Shown: positions 43,315 to 51,164 of the stretch, one piece after another | How the letters are laid out: each line of letters opens with the position of its first letter | Position numbering within the stretch: position 1 is the stretch's first letter | NCBI GenBank assembly: GCA_016932475.1 | Contig: JAFGCU010000125.1 | Location: forward strand, 84,163-148,162 | Reading direction: 5' to 3' | DNA: 64,000 nt | DNA from: Anaerolineales bacterium | GTDB lineage: Bacteria > Chloroflexota > Anaerolineae > Anaerolineales > RBG-16-64-43 | The notes under the pieces: generated by a model | The model's input: only the letters and a program-made list of their open reading frames with translations | What the model was told of the DNA's origin: nothing | The model's database searches: none | Program-made: the position numbers and the translations under genes

Positions 43315-45006
43315 TTATTCCACGGACAGGATGAAGAAATAGTGCGGTTGCCCGCCTTCGTAACTTTCCACTTGCGGGGAGGGGAAGGTGGCGCGGACTT
43401 TATCCGTCAGCTGGTTGGCCGCCTGCGGCGTGAGCCGGTCTCCCCAATACAGGGTGATCAGTTCGTGCGTCTCCGCTCCCATCTTGCGCAGAAGCTCCAG
43501 GAGCGATTCTTCCAGGGAATTGCCGGTGGTTACCAGGGAACCGTTCAGCAGCCCGATAAACTGCCCTTCGGCCACCACGACCCCGTTCATTTCGACCGAC
43601 CGCGTCGCGAGGGTCAGTTCCCCGCTCTGAATGCCGTCGATGGCCTTGGTCATGGCCTGTCGCACCGCCTCGAGCTCCCCGTCGTTTTGAAAGGCAAGCA
43701 TCGCGGCGATCCCCTGCGGGATGGTGCGGGAGGGAATGACGGCGATCTGTTTCTGGGTCAACGCCTTTGTCTGTTCCGCGGCCATGATGATGTTCTTGTT
43801 GTTGGGAAGGATGATGATCTTCTCGGCTGGAAGATCCGCAAACGCGGTGAGGATTTCCTTTGTGCTCGGATTCATCGTCTGCCCGCCCGGGACAACCGCC
43901 GAAATGCCGAGGCTGGCAAACACCCGCGTCAGGCCCATGCCCGGGGATACGGCGATCGCGGCGATCTGGCCGGAGCTGACTTTTCGGAAAACGATATCGC
44001 CGGCTCCCGGTTTCTTATGATGCAGGCTGGTTTGCTCCTGCAGGTTTTCCATCGCCACTTTGGAGACGGTGCCGAGCCGCAGTATGTAATCGATCGGCTC
44101 GTAGCGCTTGTCGGTGGGAACGTGGATGTGCATCCGGTAAAGGTCATCGCCCTGGCCGATCTGAATCGACGTCCCCATCTGCTCCAGGTTGGCGTAGAAC
44201 TGCGGCATATCCAGCGGGGAGGAGGGGATAAAGTCGACGACGATTTCGAAATCCTGGCCTTCTTCGACAAGTTCCTCCGCCAGGCTCAGGTCGAGTGATT
44301 CAAGCGGTGGGACGGAGAACAGCGGTTTGTCGAGCGGTTTCCCCTCGAACCACCGCTGCATGCCCTCCAGGAAGAAGAACAACCCCTTGCCGCCCGCATC
44401 CACCACGCCGGCCTGCTGCAGCACGGGCAGCAGTTCCGGAGTGCGCTGGACCGATTGATCGGCGGCGGCCACCACCCGGGCGATGATTTCCGGGAATTGA
44501 CACCCGTCCCGGTGGGCCTGTTCCGCCGCGATGGCGATGTCGCTGGCAACGGTGAGGATCGTTCCCTCCACCGGGCGGACGACGCCCTTGTACGCGGTTT
44601 CGCGCGCTTCCTTCAGGGCGCGGGCGAATAGCTCGGCATTGATCTCGGCCTGGGCATCCACGCTGCGGGCGATGCCGCGCCAGATCTGGGAAAAGATCAC
44701 CCCCGAATTGCCGCGGGCGCCCATCAACGCGCCGTGCGCGATGCTGTGCGCGATCTGGCCGGCGTTCGCGGAATCATTCTTCGCGATCTCCTGGCAGGCG
44801 GCCTGCATCGTGAGAGACATATTCGTGCCCGTGTCGCCGTCCGGAACCGGAAAAACGTTGAGGGAATTGATGGTCTGCTGGTTGGTGTTAAGCCAGGTCA
44901 GCCCGGCGTAGGCGAGTTTCTTGAGCAGCTTCCCGTCGATGCTGGGGGCGGATGGCATGGGGGTGGTGGCGGGTATGAGTTCCTGCTGGGGGGAGGGTGA
45001 CGTCAT
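43315..45006 (-). CDS. fakA: DAK2-domain fatty acid kinase catalytic subunit (FakA/YloV family)
   Basis: FakA phosphorylates fatty acids bound to FakB, feeding exogenous fatty acids into phospholipid synthesis. The 563-residue protein has an N-terminal DhaL/DAK2 domain (about 30-225). That domain contains LNVFPVPDGDTGTNMSLTM with the Mg-ATP-binding Asp residues, HGALMGARGNSGVIFSQIWRG, and QAGVVDAGGKGL. The middle domain and a C-terminal DegV-like domain (MNPSTKEILTAF...LPNNKNIIMAAEQ) complete it. Its order after asp23 and before recG matches the yloU-yloV-recG arrangement of Bacillus. Two DegV/FakB genes follow at once, which supports the function. The ATG at 45006 is 31 nt after asp23. Confidence 0.93.
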   Translation of the reverse strand: MTSPSPQQELIPATTPMPSAPSIDGKLLKKLAYAGLTWLNTNQQTINSLNVFPVPDGDTGTNMSLTMQAACQEIAKNDSANAGQIAHSIAHGALMGARGNSGVIFSQIWRGIARSVDAQAEINAELFARALKEARETAYKGVVRPVEGTILTVASDIAIAAEQAHRDGCQFPEIIARVVAAADQSVQRTPELLPVLQQAGVVDAGGKGLFFFLEGMQRWFEGKPLDKPLFSVPPLESLDLSLAEELVEEGQDFEIVVDFIPSSPLDMPQFYANLEQMGTSIQIGQGDDLYRMHIHVPTDKRYEPIDYILRLGTVSKVAMENLQEQTSLHHKKPGAGDIVFRKVSSGQIAAIAVSPGMGLTRVFASLGISAVVPGGQTMNPSTKEILTAFADLPAEKIIILPNNKNIIMAAEQTKALTQKQIAVIPSRTIPQGIAAMLAFQNDGELEAVRQAMTKAIDGIQSGELTLATRSVEMNGVVVAEGQFIGLLNGSLVTTGNSLEESLLELLRKMGAETHELITLYWGDRLTPQAANQLTDKVRATFPSPQVESYEGGQPHYFFILSVE

Positions 45007-45037
45007 CTCCGGCGTCCTGCCGCAAGGGTGGGTGTGT

Positions 45038-45397
45038 TCAATCCGGGTTGCTCACGCGCAGCCCCTGGACGTGGACATTTACGGCATCCACGGGAAGGTG
45101 GAAGGCGTTTTCCACGGTATAGCGCACCGCATGGGCGACGCTGTCGGCCACGGTGGAAATCCGCGTTCCGTATTCCAGAATTACATAGACGTCCAAGTTG
45201 AGTTTGTCCTCCACGACGCGGACTTCCACGCCCTGGCGCGGATCCTTGGCCGTGGGATGCATCCAGGATTCGAACCACCCGCGGGCGGCCATTCCGACCA
45301 CGCCGTAGGAGCGCAGTGCGGCCTGGCTGGCCAGCGCGGAGACCGCCTGGAGAGAAATGCGGATGCTTCCGAGAGAGATTTCCGCTTCCCTTTTCAT
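45038..45397 (-). CDS. Asp23/Gls24 family envelope stress protein (YloU-like)
   Basis: This 119-residue protein of the Asp23 family is associated with envelope homeostasis in Gram-positive bacteria. It begins EISLGSIRISLQAVSALASQAALRSYGVVGMAAR. VEVRVVEDKLNLDVYVILEYGTRISTVADSVAHAVRYTVE and AVNVHVQGLRV, the family core, follow. The ATG at 45397 follows GGGGAAAGACCGT; an upstream in-frame reading across the rpmB promoter is rejected. It is the first gene of the fakA-fakB-recG-coaD operon and is divergent from rpmB, a conserved arrangement. Confidence 0.9.
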   Translation of the reverse strand: MKREAEISLGSIRISLQAVSALASQAALRSYGVVGMAARGWFESWMHPTAKDPRQGVEVRVVEDKLNLDVYVILEYGTRISTVADSVAHAVRYTVENAFHLPVDAVNVHVQGLRVSNPD

Positions 45398-45461
45398 ACG
45401 GTCTTTCCCCTTCCTATCCGGATTGGAGCGCATATCCGCCTCGCATCTGCCGGAGTGCATC

Positions 45462-45490
45462 TTGCCCGGTCTTCCTTCCTGTGGTAAGAT
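45462..45490 (+). promoter_or_regulatory. Sigma-70-type promoter of rpmB
   Basis: TTGCCC (45462-45467) and TAAGAT (45485-45490) are separated by 17 nt, 48 nt before the rpmB ATG. The divergent asp23 start lies 65 nt to the left of this promoter. Confidence 0.65.
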
Positions 45491-45537
45491 GCTGGCCGGT
45501 TTGAATCGGTTAAGCATCCCCAGGAAGGAATTCGAAA

Positions 45538-45720
45538 ATGGCAAAATGTGAAAACTGCGGTAAAGCATTGACCTTTGGACACAATCGCTCGTTCTCCAAG
45601 CGCGCCACCCAGCGGACGTTCCGCCCCAATCTTCAAAAGGCAGCCGTCTGGGACGGCAAGCGCAAGGTAACCAAAGTGCTGTGCACGAAGTGCCTTCGCA
45701 CGGCCGTCAAATCCGGGTGA
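45538..45720 (+). CDS. rpmB: Large ribosomal subunit protein bL28
   Basis: This 60-residue ribosomal protein is a zinc-ribbon type bL28. CENC near the N-terminus and CTKC near the C-terminus form the presumed Zn site. The core is GKALTFGHNRSFSKRATQRTFRPNLQKA. The ATG at 45538 follows AAGGAATTCGAAA. It has its own promoter and a terminator, so it is monocistronic. Confidence 0.96.
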   Translation: MAKCENCGKALTFGHNRSFSKRATQRTFRPNLQKAAVWDGKRKVTKVLCTKCLRTAVKSG

Positions 45721-45738
45721 TGTCCCGCGCTCTTCCGG

Positions 45739-45770
45739 GCCGACGGATCCATCGCCGGCTCTTTTTTTTT
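45739..45770 (+). terminator. Intrinsic terminator after rpmB
   Basis: An imperfect GC stem (GCCGACGGAT / ATCGCCGGC) is followed by a run of nine T residues (45762-45770), starting about 20 nt after the rpmB stop. Confidence 0.75.
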
Positions 45771-45884
45771 GCCCGTCGCGCATCCGGATGGAACCGCGCG
45801 GGAATCATAACGTCCGGACGCGAAAAAGACAATACCATTTCAGGACTCTGGTAAACGCAAGTGGATCATGCTACATTTAAACTC

Positions 45885-47450
45885 ATGATTCAGGCCAAAG
45901 GGAGCCATTTCCGGAAATATTGGATAATCCTTATCGCCATTGGTCTGGGATTTGCCTGTACCCGGTCCGGAGCGCCCGTTCAAATATCCGGTGCGACATT
46001 CCCCACCGGCACTCAATCCGTATCGACAATCGCAAGTGCCCAGCCCGGCATCTCCGGGCAGCCCAGCCCGTTCCTCCCGCAGACCGAACCTGCCGCCATA
46101 CCCACTTCCATGCTCTCCTCCCCGACCCTCGATCCGACCCGTCCATTCTCCGAGCCGACGCTCGGACCCGGGACCTATGTCGTTCAGGAGGGGGATACGA
46201 TCGGTTCCATCGCGGACCGGTTCGGCGTGACCGAAGAAGCGATCATCGAACTCAACGGTCTGACCGATCCGAACACGCTCGAAGTCGGACAAACCCTGCG
46301 CATCCCCGTGCCGGAATCCGAAACGCCCGGCCCGAACTTTAAAATCATTCCGGATTCCGAACTGGTCTACGGACCCGCGGCGAACGGCTTCGACGCGGCG
46401 GAATTCCTGAAGGGCAAACGCAGCTACCTCCTGAGCTACTCCGAGGTCGTCGAGGGGAGGGAACGGAGCGGACCGGAGATCGTTCAATATGTGGCCGAGC
46501 GGTATTCCGTCAATCCGCGGATCCTTCTGGCGGTTCTGGAATACGCCGCCGGGTGGATCCAGAATCCGCAGCCGCCGGAATGGAAAATCACCTATCCGTT
46601 CATCGCCGAAGCCGGACGGGAAAACTTCTACCGCCAGCTGGCGTGGGCGGCCGATCAGCTGAACCAGGGATATTACGATTGGAAGGAGGCCGGGTACGAT
46701 TATTGGATCCTGGCGGACGGCAGCATGATCCGGATCGGCCCCGGGATCAACGCCGGGACGGCGGGCGTGCAGTACCTTATGGCGCGCATGTACGGACAGG
46801 GGGAGTGGCAGCGCGCGGTCGGCGAGGGCGGCGTGTTCTCCGCATTCCAGGCCATGTTCGGCTATCCGTTTCTGTGGTCGCTCGAACCGGTCGTCCCCGC
46901 CGGGCTCGTCCAGCCGATGCTGATCCTGCCGTTTGAAGAAGGAGTGGTCTGGTATTTTACCGGCGGGCCGCACGGGGGATGGGCCAGCGGCTCGGCTTGG
47001 TCGGCGCTCGATTTCGCACCGTCGGATATCGACCACGGATGCGTGCCATCCGAAGCCTGGGTGGTGGCATCCATCGGCGGTTTGATCGTGCGCAGCGACG
47101 AGGGGGCGGTGGTGCTGGATCTGGATTTCGACGGGAATGAACATACCGGATGGACGATCTTATACATGCACATAGAAACGCGCGACCGCATTCCGGTCGG
47201 CAGAAAAGTCGGACTGGCCGACCGGCTCGGGCATCCCTCCTGCGAGGGGGGATATTCCAACGGGACGCATGTCCATATTGCGCGCCGGTTCAACGGCGAG
47301 TGGATCGCGGCGGACGGACCGATCCCCTTTGTCCTCAGCGGATGGGTGGCCAGCGGTGCAAACCGCGAATACGACGGATACCTGACCAAAGGGGATGAGA
47401 CCATCGAAGCCTGCGATTGCGGCGACGAAGAAAACGACCTATGGCGATGA
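45885..47450 (+). CDS. LysM / M23A-type peptidase lipoprotein, copy 1
   Basis: This is a 521-residue predicted exported lipoprotein (lipobox GFAC, C25). A Ser/Thr/Pro-rich linker is followed by one LysM domain (97-142, YVVQEGDTIGSIADRFGVTE). A helical middle domain (about 195-320) contains NPRILLAVLEYAAGW, and a C-terminal metallopeptidase-like domain follows. The last domain has GGPH (H363), then D376 thirteen residues on, YMHIE (H429) and THVHIA (H462, H464). This spacing is that of M23A peptidases such as LasA, not of the M23B HxxxD type. Two conserved Cys (HGC, HPSCEGG) may form a disulfide. It is probably a wall hydrolase or wall-binding factor. The start is uncertain: the ATG at 45885 has no Shine-Dalgarno, and a GTG at 45861 is in frame. 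Confidence 0.85.
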   Translation: MIQAKGSHFRKYWIILIAIGLGFACTRSGAPVQISGATFPTGTQSVSTIASAQPGISGQPSPFLPQTEPAAIPTSMLSSPTLDPTRPFSEPTLGPGTYVVQEGDTIGSIADRFGVTEEAIIELNGLTDPNTLEVGQTLRIPVPESETPGPNFKIIPDSELVYGPAANGFDAAEFLKGKRSYLLSYSEVVEGRERSGPEIVQYVAERYSVNPRILLAVLEYAAGWIQNPQPPEWKITYPFIAEAGRENFYRQLAWAADQLNQGYYDWKEAGYDYWILADGSMIRIGPGINAGTAGVQYLMARMYGQGEWQRAVGEGGVFSAFQAMFGYPFLWSLEPVVPAGLVQPMLILPFEEGVVWYFTGGPHGGWASGSAWSALDFAPSDIDHGCVPSEAWVVASIGGLIVRSDEGAVVLDLDFDGNEHTGWTILYMHIETRDRIPVGRKVGLADRLGHPSCEGGYSNGTHVHIARRFNGEWIAADGPIPFVLSGWVASGANREYDGYLTKGDETIEACDCGDEENDLWR

Positions 47451-49009
47451 TCCGGAGGCCTCTCCGACGGTCTGCTCAAGCTCTGGCTGTTTTGGTGTGG
47501 GTGCTCGCCGCGCCGGCGCTGGCGTGTTCGCGCGAGACGTTCGCGACCGTGGATCCGGCCGCGCTGTTCGCCACCGCCACCGAAACTCCCATGCCGGCCT
47601 CTCCGACCTCTTCCGCAACGGCGGCCGCGGTGGAAACACGCGCGTCCGTTCCGCTTCCGTCGGTCACGCCCAGGCCTACCAACACCTTCCCGCACACTCC
47701 CACCCTTCATCCCCGCGCCACTCCCCTGCCGATGGGGTATCTTTCCCAGGCGGGCGACACGCTGCGGACGATCGCGATCCGGTTCGGGGTCGTTCCAAGC
47801 GACATCCAGGCGGTCAGCGGCGAATCCCTGCCGGTGGATGTACTGCTCGAACCGGGAACGCAATTGATCATTCCCGTGTCGCTGACCGACATGTCCGATT
47901 CAACCCACCTCTTCCCCGACAGCGCGATCGTGTATTCGCCGGCGTTCGCCAATTTCGACCCGATCGAATATGTCCATGCGCAGGGCGGTTACCTCTCCTC
48001 CTATATCCAGGGCGGCGGAGACATCGCCAACGGGGCGGAGATTTTGCGCCAGATCGCGTTCAACAATTCCTTCAGCCCGAAGCTTCTGATGGCGTTGATC
48101 GAGTATGAGAGCGGATGGATAACGCAAGCCTCGCCGCCGTCCGAGACGCTGAAATACCCGCTGGGCAACAGGGATCCGAATGCGATGGGGTTGACCGCCC
48201 AGCTGATCTGGGCGACGAACATTTTGAGCATCGGGTATTACGGCTGGCGCGATGCGAGCGTGCTGGAACTAGGATTCGCGGACGGCGGGAGGCTGCGCCT
48301 GGCGCCGGACCTGAACGCCGGCACCGTGGCCATTCTGAATTACTTCTCGAGGACCACGTCCGGAATCGAGGAATGGCAGCAGGCGGTGGAGGATTTCTGC
48401 GGGGTGTACCAGCGGCTGTTCGGCAATCCGTTCGACGAGGCGGTTGAACCGCTGTATACCTCGGATTTGCCCCTGTATGAAATGGAGCTGCCCTTCTACA
48501 AAGGCCAGCAATGGGCGTATACCGGAGGACCGCACGGCGCGTGGGAACGCGACGGCGCCCGGGCGGCGCTCGATTTCGCCCCGACCGACGCGCCGAACTG
48601 CGGAGTCTCGCCGAGCTGGACGACCGCCTCCGCGGCGGGGCTGATCGTTCGTTCGATTGGTCACGTGGTTGTCATCGACCTGGATGGCGACGGGTACGAA
48701 CAGACCGGCTGGAACATCCTCTACCTGCACATTGCCGACAAGGACCACATCCTGAATGGAACGCGGGTCGAGACCGACGACCGCCTCGGACACCCCTCCT
48801 GCGAAGGCGGGATCGCCACCGGCACGCATATCCATATAGCCCGCAAATACAACGGCGAATGGATGCTCGCCGGCGGGCCGGTGCCCTTCGTGTTGAGCGG
48901 CTGGGTGGCCGCGGCGGGTGAAAAACCGTATGAGGGTACGCTGGAGCGCGACGGATATGTGGTCATCGCGCGGGCATGGGCCACGAAGGAACTTCTCGTG
49001 TGGCGCTAA
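47441..49009 (+). CDS. LysM / M23A-type peptidase lipoprotein, copy 2
   Basis: This 522-residue paralogue overlaps the end of copy 1. Two ATGs are possible (47441 and 47447); the second forms an ATGA overlap with the copy 1 stop. It has a signal peptide with lipobox ALAC, a Thr/Pro/Ser-rich linker, LysM (GYLSQAGDTLRTIAIRFGVVPS), the middle domain with LLMALIEYESGWI, and the M23A-like domain. That domain has GGPHGAWERDG-type text with His and, 13 residues later, Asp (AALDFAP), then LYLHIA and THIHIA. The middle motif reads ESG, like the catalytic Glu-Ser of lytic transglycosylases, unlike copies 1 and 3. It lacks the CDC tail motif found in the other two copies. It is probably in an operon with copy 1. 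Confidence 0.86.
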   Translation: MAMIRRPLRRSAQALAVLVWVLAAPALACSRETFATVDPAALFATATETPMPASPTSSATAAAVETRASVPLPSVTPRPTNTFPHTPTLHPRATPLPMGYLSQAGDTLRTIAIRFGVVPSDIQAVSGESLPVDVLLEPGTQLIIPVSLTDMSDSTHLFPDSAIVYSPAFANFDPIEYVHAQGGYLSSYIQGGGDIANGAEILRQIAFNNSFSPKLLMALIEYESGWITQASPPSETLKYPLGNRDPNAMGLTAQLIWATNILSIGYYGWRDASVLELGFADGGRLRLAPDLNAGTVAILNYFSRTTSGIEEWQQAVEDFCGVYQRLFGNPFDEAVEPLYTSDLPLYEMELPFYKGQQWAYTGGPHGAWERDGARAALDFAPTDAPNCGVSPSWTTASAAGLIVRSIGHVVVIDLDGDGYEQTGWNILYLHIADKDHILNGTRVETDDRLGHPSCEGGIATGTHIHIARKYNGEWMLAGGPVPFVLSGWVAAAGEKPYEGTLERDGYVVIARAWATKELLVWR

Positions 49010-49084
49010 GGAGAGGACCGTGGGCAGGACGATTGCATTCCAAGAGGGTAACCGGATGGCAGCCATGAGGATCGACCGCGGGAC

Positions 49085-50611
49085 ATGAACGCAGGAGCGT
49101 TCGCATCGCAACATCGCCGGCGGTTTTTGCTCGGGGTGGCCTGGGCGGCGTTTTTCGCGGCCGGTTTTTCCGGATGCAACCCCGCACCGGTGGCGACGCT
49201 CCCCGTCCCTTCGCCGTCGCCATCCGCAACGCCGGCTGCTTCCGCAGACACGGCCACGCCGCTCCCCACCCGCATTTTTTCCGAGCCGGGGCAGATCGTG
49301 GATTACGCCATCCAATCCGGAGACACGCTCGAGGCGGTCGCCGTCCATTTCAACACCACCGTCAAGGATATCCGCAAGCACAACCCCGACCTTCCGGAAA
49401 AGACCACCACCTTCGCCCCCGGACGGATTCTAAGAGTACCGCTGTATTTCGCATCGTTCACCGGGACTCCCTTTCATATGCTCCCCGACAGCGAAGTCGT
49501 CGCCGGACCGGCCGCATCGGATTTTAACGGTCGCGAGTTTGTGGTTTCGTCTCCGGGGTACCTTAAGACCTACACCGAATTCGTATTTTCGAATTCCCTG
49601 ACCGGGTGGGAGGTCGTCGCAACCGTCTCGCGGGATTTCTCCGTGAATCCGCGGTTGCTGCTGGCGCTGCTGGAATACCGTTCCGGAGCCGTCAGCCGGA
49701 CCGGCCAAAGCGACGCGCTGAAAGCCTACCCGCTGGGGAGCACGGATATCACCGATATCGGCCTTGGGATGCAGCTTTCGTGGGCGGCGGAAATGCTGAA
49801 CGAGGGCTATTACGGATGGCGCACCGGCCGGCTAAAGGAGCTGGAACTGGCGGACGGGCGGCTGTCGCGCCCCGATCCATGGCAGAACGCCGGGACGGTG
49901 GCCGTGCAGTATCTGCTTGCGCGCTGGTTCGGGCAGGAGGAGTTCGATCAGGCGGCCGGCCCGGATGGGTTTATCCGGACGTACGAGCGGATGTTCGGGG
50001 ATCCGTTCGCGTATGCCGTCGAGCTCCTGCCGGGAAATCTCGAGCAGCCCGTGATGCAGCTGCCGTTCGAACCGAACAAGGTTTGGACATACACCGGCGG
50101 TCCGCATTCGGTCTGGGGGCACGGGCTTCCCTGGGCGGCGGTGGATTTTGCCCCGCCGTCGGAAGAGCACGGCTGCGCGGCGAGTCCGGAATGGGTGACC
50201 GCGGTCGCCGCCGGCCTTGTCGTCCGCAGCGGACCGGCGACGGTGGTCCTGGATTTGGATTATGACGGCGATGAGCACACCGGGTGGATTGTCTTTTATT
50301 ATCACATGGCGGAAAACGGCCGGGTGGCCGCGGGTACACGGGTGGCAGCCGGCGATCCGATCGGGCATCCGTCGTGCGAGGGGGGGAGGGCCACCGGAAC
50401 GCATGTCCACATAGCCCGGCGTTACAACGGGGAGTGGATATCCGCCGGCGGGCCGCTGGCGTTTAATTTGAGCAATTGGATAGTCGGGTACGGGGAGACC
50501 GCCTATCAGGGGACCCTCTCGTATTATCTCGAGGCCGAGCTCCAGGCTTGCGATTGCGTCAGCCCCAATAACCGGATCATGCATTTCTCCGCTGCAACGG
50601 CAACCCCATAA
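49085..50611 (+). CDS. LysM / M23A-type peptidase lipoprotein, copy 3
   Basis: This is a 508-residue paralogue of the two preceding genes. It has a Tat-like N-terminus with a twin-basic RRRF stretch, lipobox GFSGC, a Ser/Pro/Thr-rich linker, LysM (DYAIQSGDTLEAVAVHFNTTV), the middle domain with LLLALLEYRSGAV, and an M23A-like domain. That domain has GGPH then Asp 13 residues on (AAVDFAP), YYHMAE, GHPSCEGG and THVHIA. A CDC motif near the C-terminus is shared with copy 1. The ATG at 49085 is 75 nt after copy 2. All predicted metal ligands (His, Asp, His) are kept, so it should bind zinc. Substrate, probably peptidoglycan cross-links, is inferred. Confidence 0.86.
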   Translation: MNAGAFASQHRRRFLLGVAWAAFFAAGFSGCNPAPVATLPVPSPSPSATPAASADTATPLPTRIFSEPGQIVDYAIQSGDTLEAVAVHFNTTVKDIRKHNPDLPEKTTTFAPGRILRVPLYFASFTGTPFHMLPDSEVVAGPAASDFNGREFVVSSPGYLKTYTEFVFSNSLTGWEVVATVSRDFSVNPRLLLALLEYRSGAVSRTGQSDALKAYPLGSTDITDIGLGMQLSWAAEMLNEGYYGWRTGRLKELELADGRLSRPDPWQNAGTVAVQYLLARWFGQEEFDQAAGPDGFIRTYERMFGDPFAYAVELLPGNLEQPVMQLPFEPNKVWTYTGGPHSVWGHGLPWAAVDFAPPSEEHGCAASPEWVTAVAAGLVVRSGPATVVLDLDYDGDEHTGWIVFYYHMAENGRVAAGTRVAAGDPIGHPSCEGGRATGTHVHIARRYNGEWISAGGPLAFNLSNWIVGYGETAYQGTLSYYLEAELQACDCVSPNNRIMHFSAATATP

Positions 50612-50668
50612 TCCGCTCCGTATCCTTCCCCTGAAAAAGGCCGGATTTCCCGATCCGGTTCCATGTTA

Positions 50669-50674
50669 TATTAT
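50669..50674 (+). promoter_or_regulatory. Possible -10 box of rnpB
   Basis: TATTAT lies 12 nt before the predicted 5' end of RNase P RNA, with a poor -35 candidate (TTTCCC, 17 nt upstream). This is a motif match only. Confidence 0.4.
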
Positions 50675-50685
50675 TCTAGGTATCC

Positions 50686-51058
50686 AAGCCGGCCGGGTGA
50701 TCGCGGTCCCCTTGCGGGATCGAGGAAAGTCCGCGCTCCATAGGGCACGACGCCGGGTAACACCCGGGGTGGGGTGACCTGCCGGAACAGGGCCACAGAG
50801 AAGCGTATTGCCCGGAAACGGGCGAGGGTGAAACGGCGGTGTAAGAGACCACCGGCGTCCTCCGCAAGGCGGACGGCCTGGCAACCCCCGTCGGGAGCAA
50901 GGCCAAACAGAGGTGATCCCCCTTCGGGGAGAGCGGTCCGGCCCGGACCGTTTGAACCTCGGGTAGGCTGCTAGAGCCGCGTGGCAACACGCGTGCCGAG
51001 AGAGATGATCGCCGGGCGGGGAAACCCGCCGCACAGAACGCGGCTTACAGGCCGGCTT
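50686..51058 (+). ncRNA. rnpB: RNase P RNA, bacterial type A
   Basis: This is the catalytic RNA that trims the 5' leader of pre-tRNA. The termini pair perfectly (AAGCCGGCC at 50686 with GGCCGGCTT ending 51058). Universally conserved stretches are present in order: GAGGAAAGTCCGCGCTCC, ACAGAGAAGC, GGGTGAAACGGCGGTGTAAGAG, CCAAACAGAGG, AGAGATGATCGCC and CAGAACGCGGCTTACAG. Length of about 373 nt is normal. Open reading frames overlapping it on both strands are artefacts. The window also carries rnpM, whose family binds this RNA. Confidence 0.97.
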
Positions 51059-51164
51059 GGATGCCAACCATCGAAATCCGCGGACTGCCTGACACGCACA
51101 TTTCCGCACGCCTTAACCGAAGCCGGGATCCGCGTTCATCCTGAAAGCCCTCCCGGGGTGCCGC

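Noticed and set aside
50666..51109. Open frames on both strands within 50.67-51.11 kb
   Set aside because: They overlap RNase P RNA, a well-known source of spurious hypothetical proteins.
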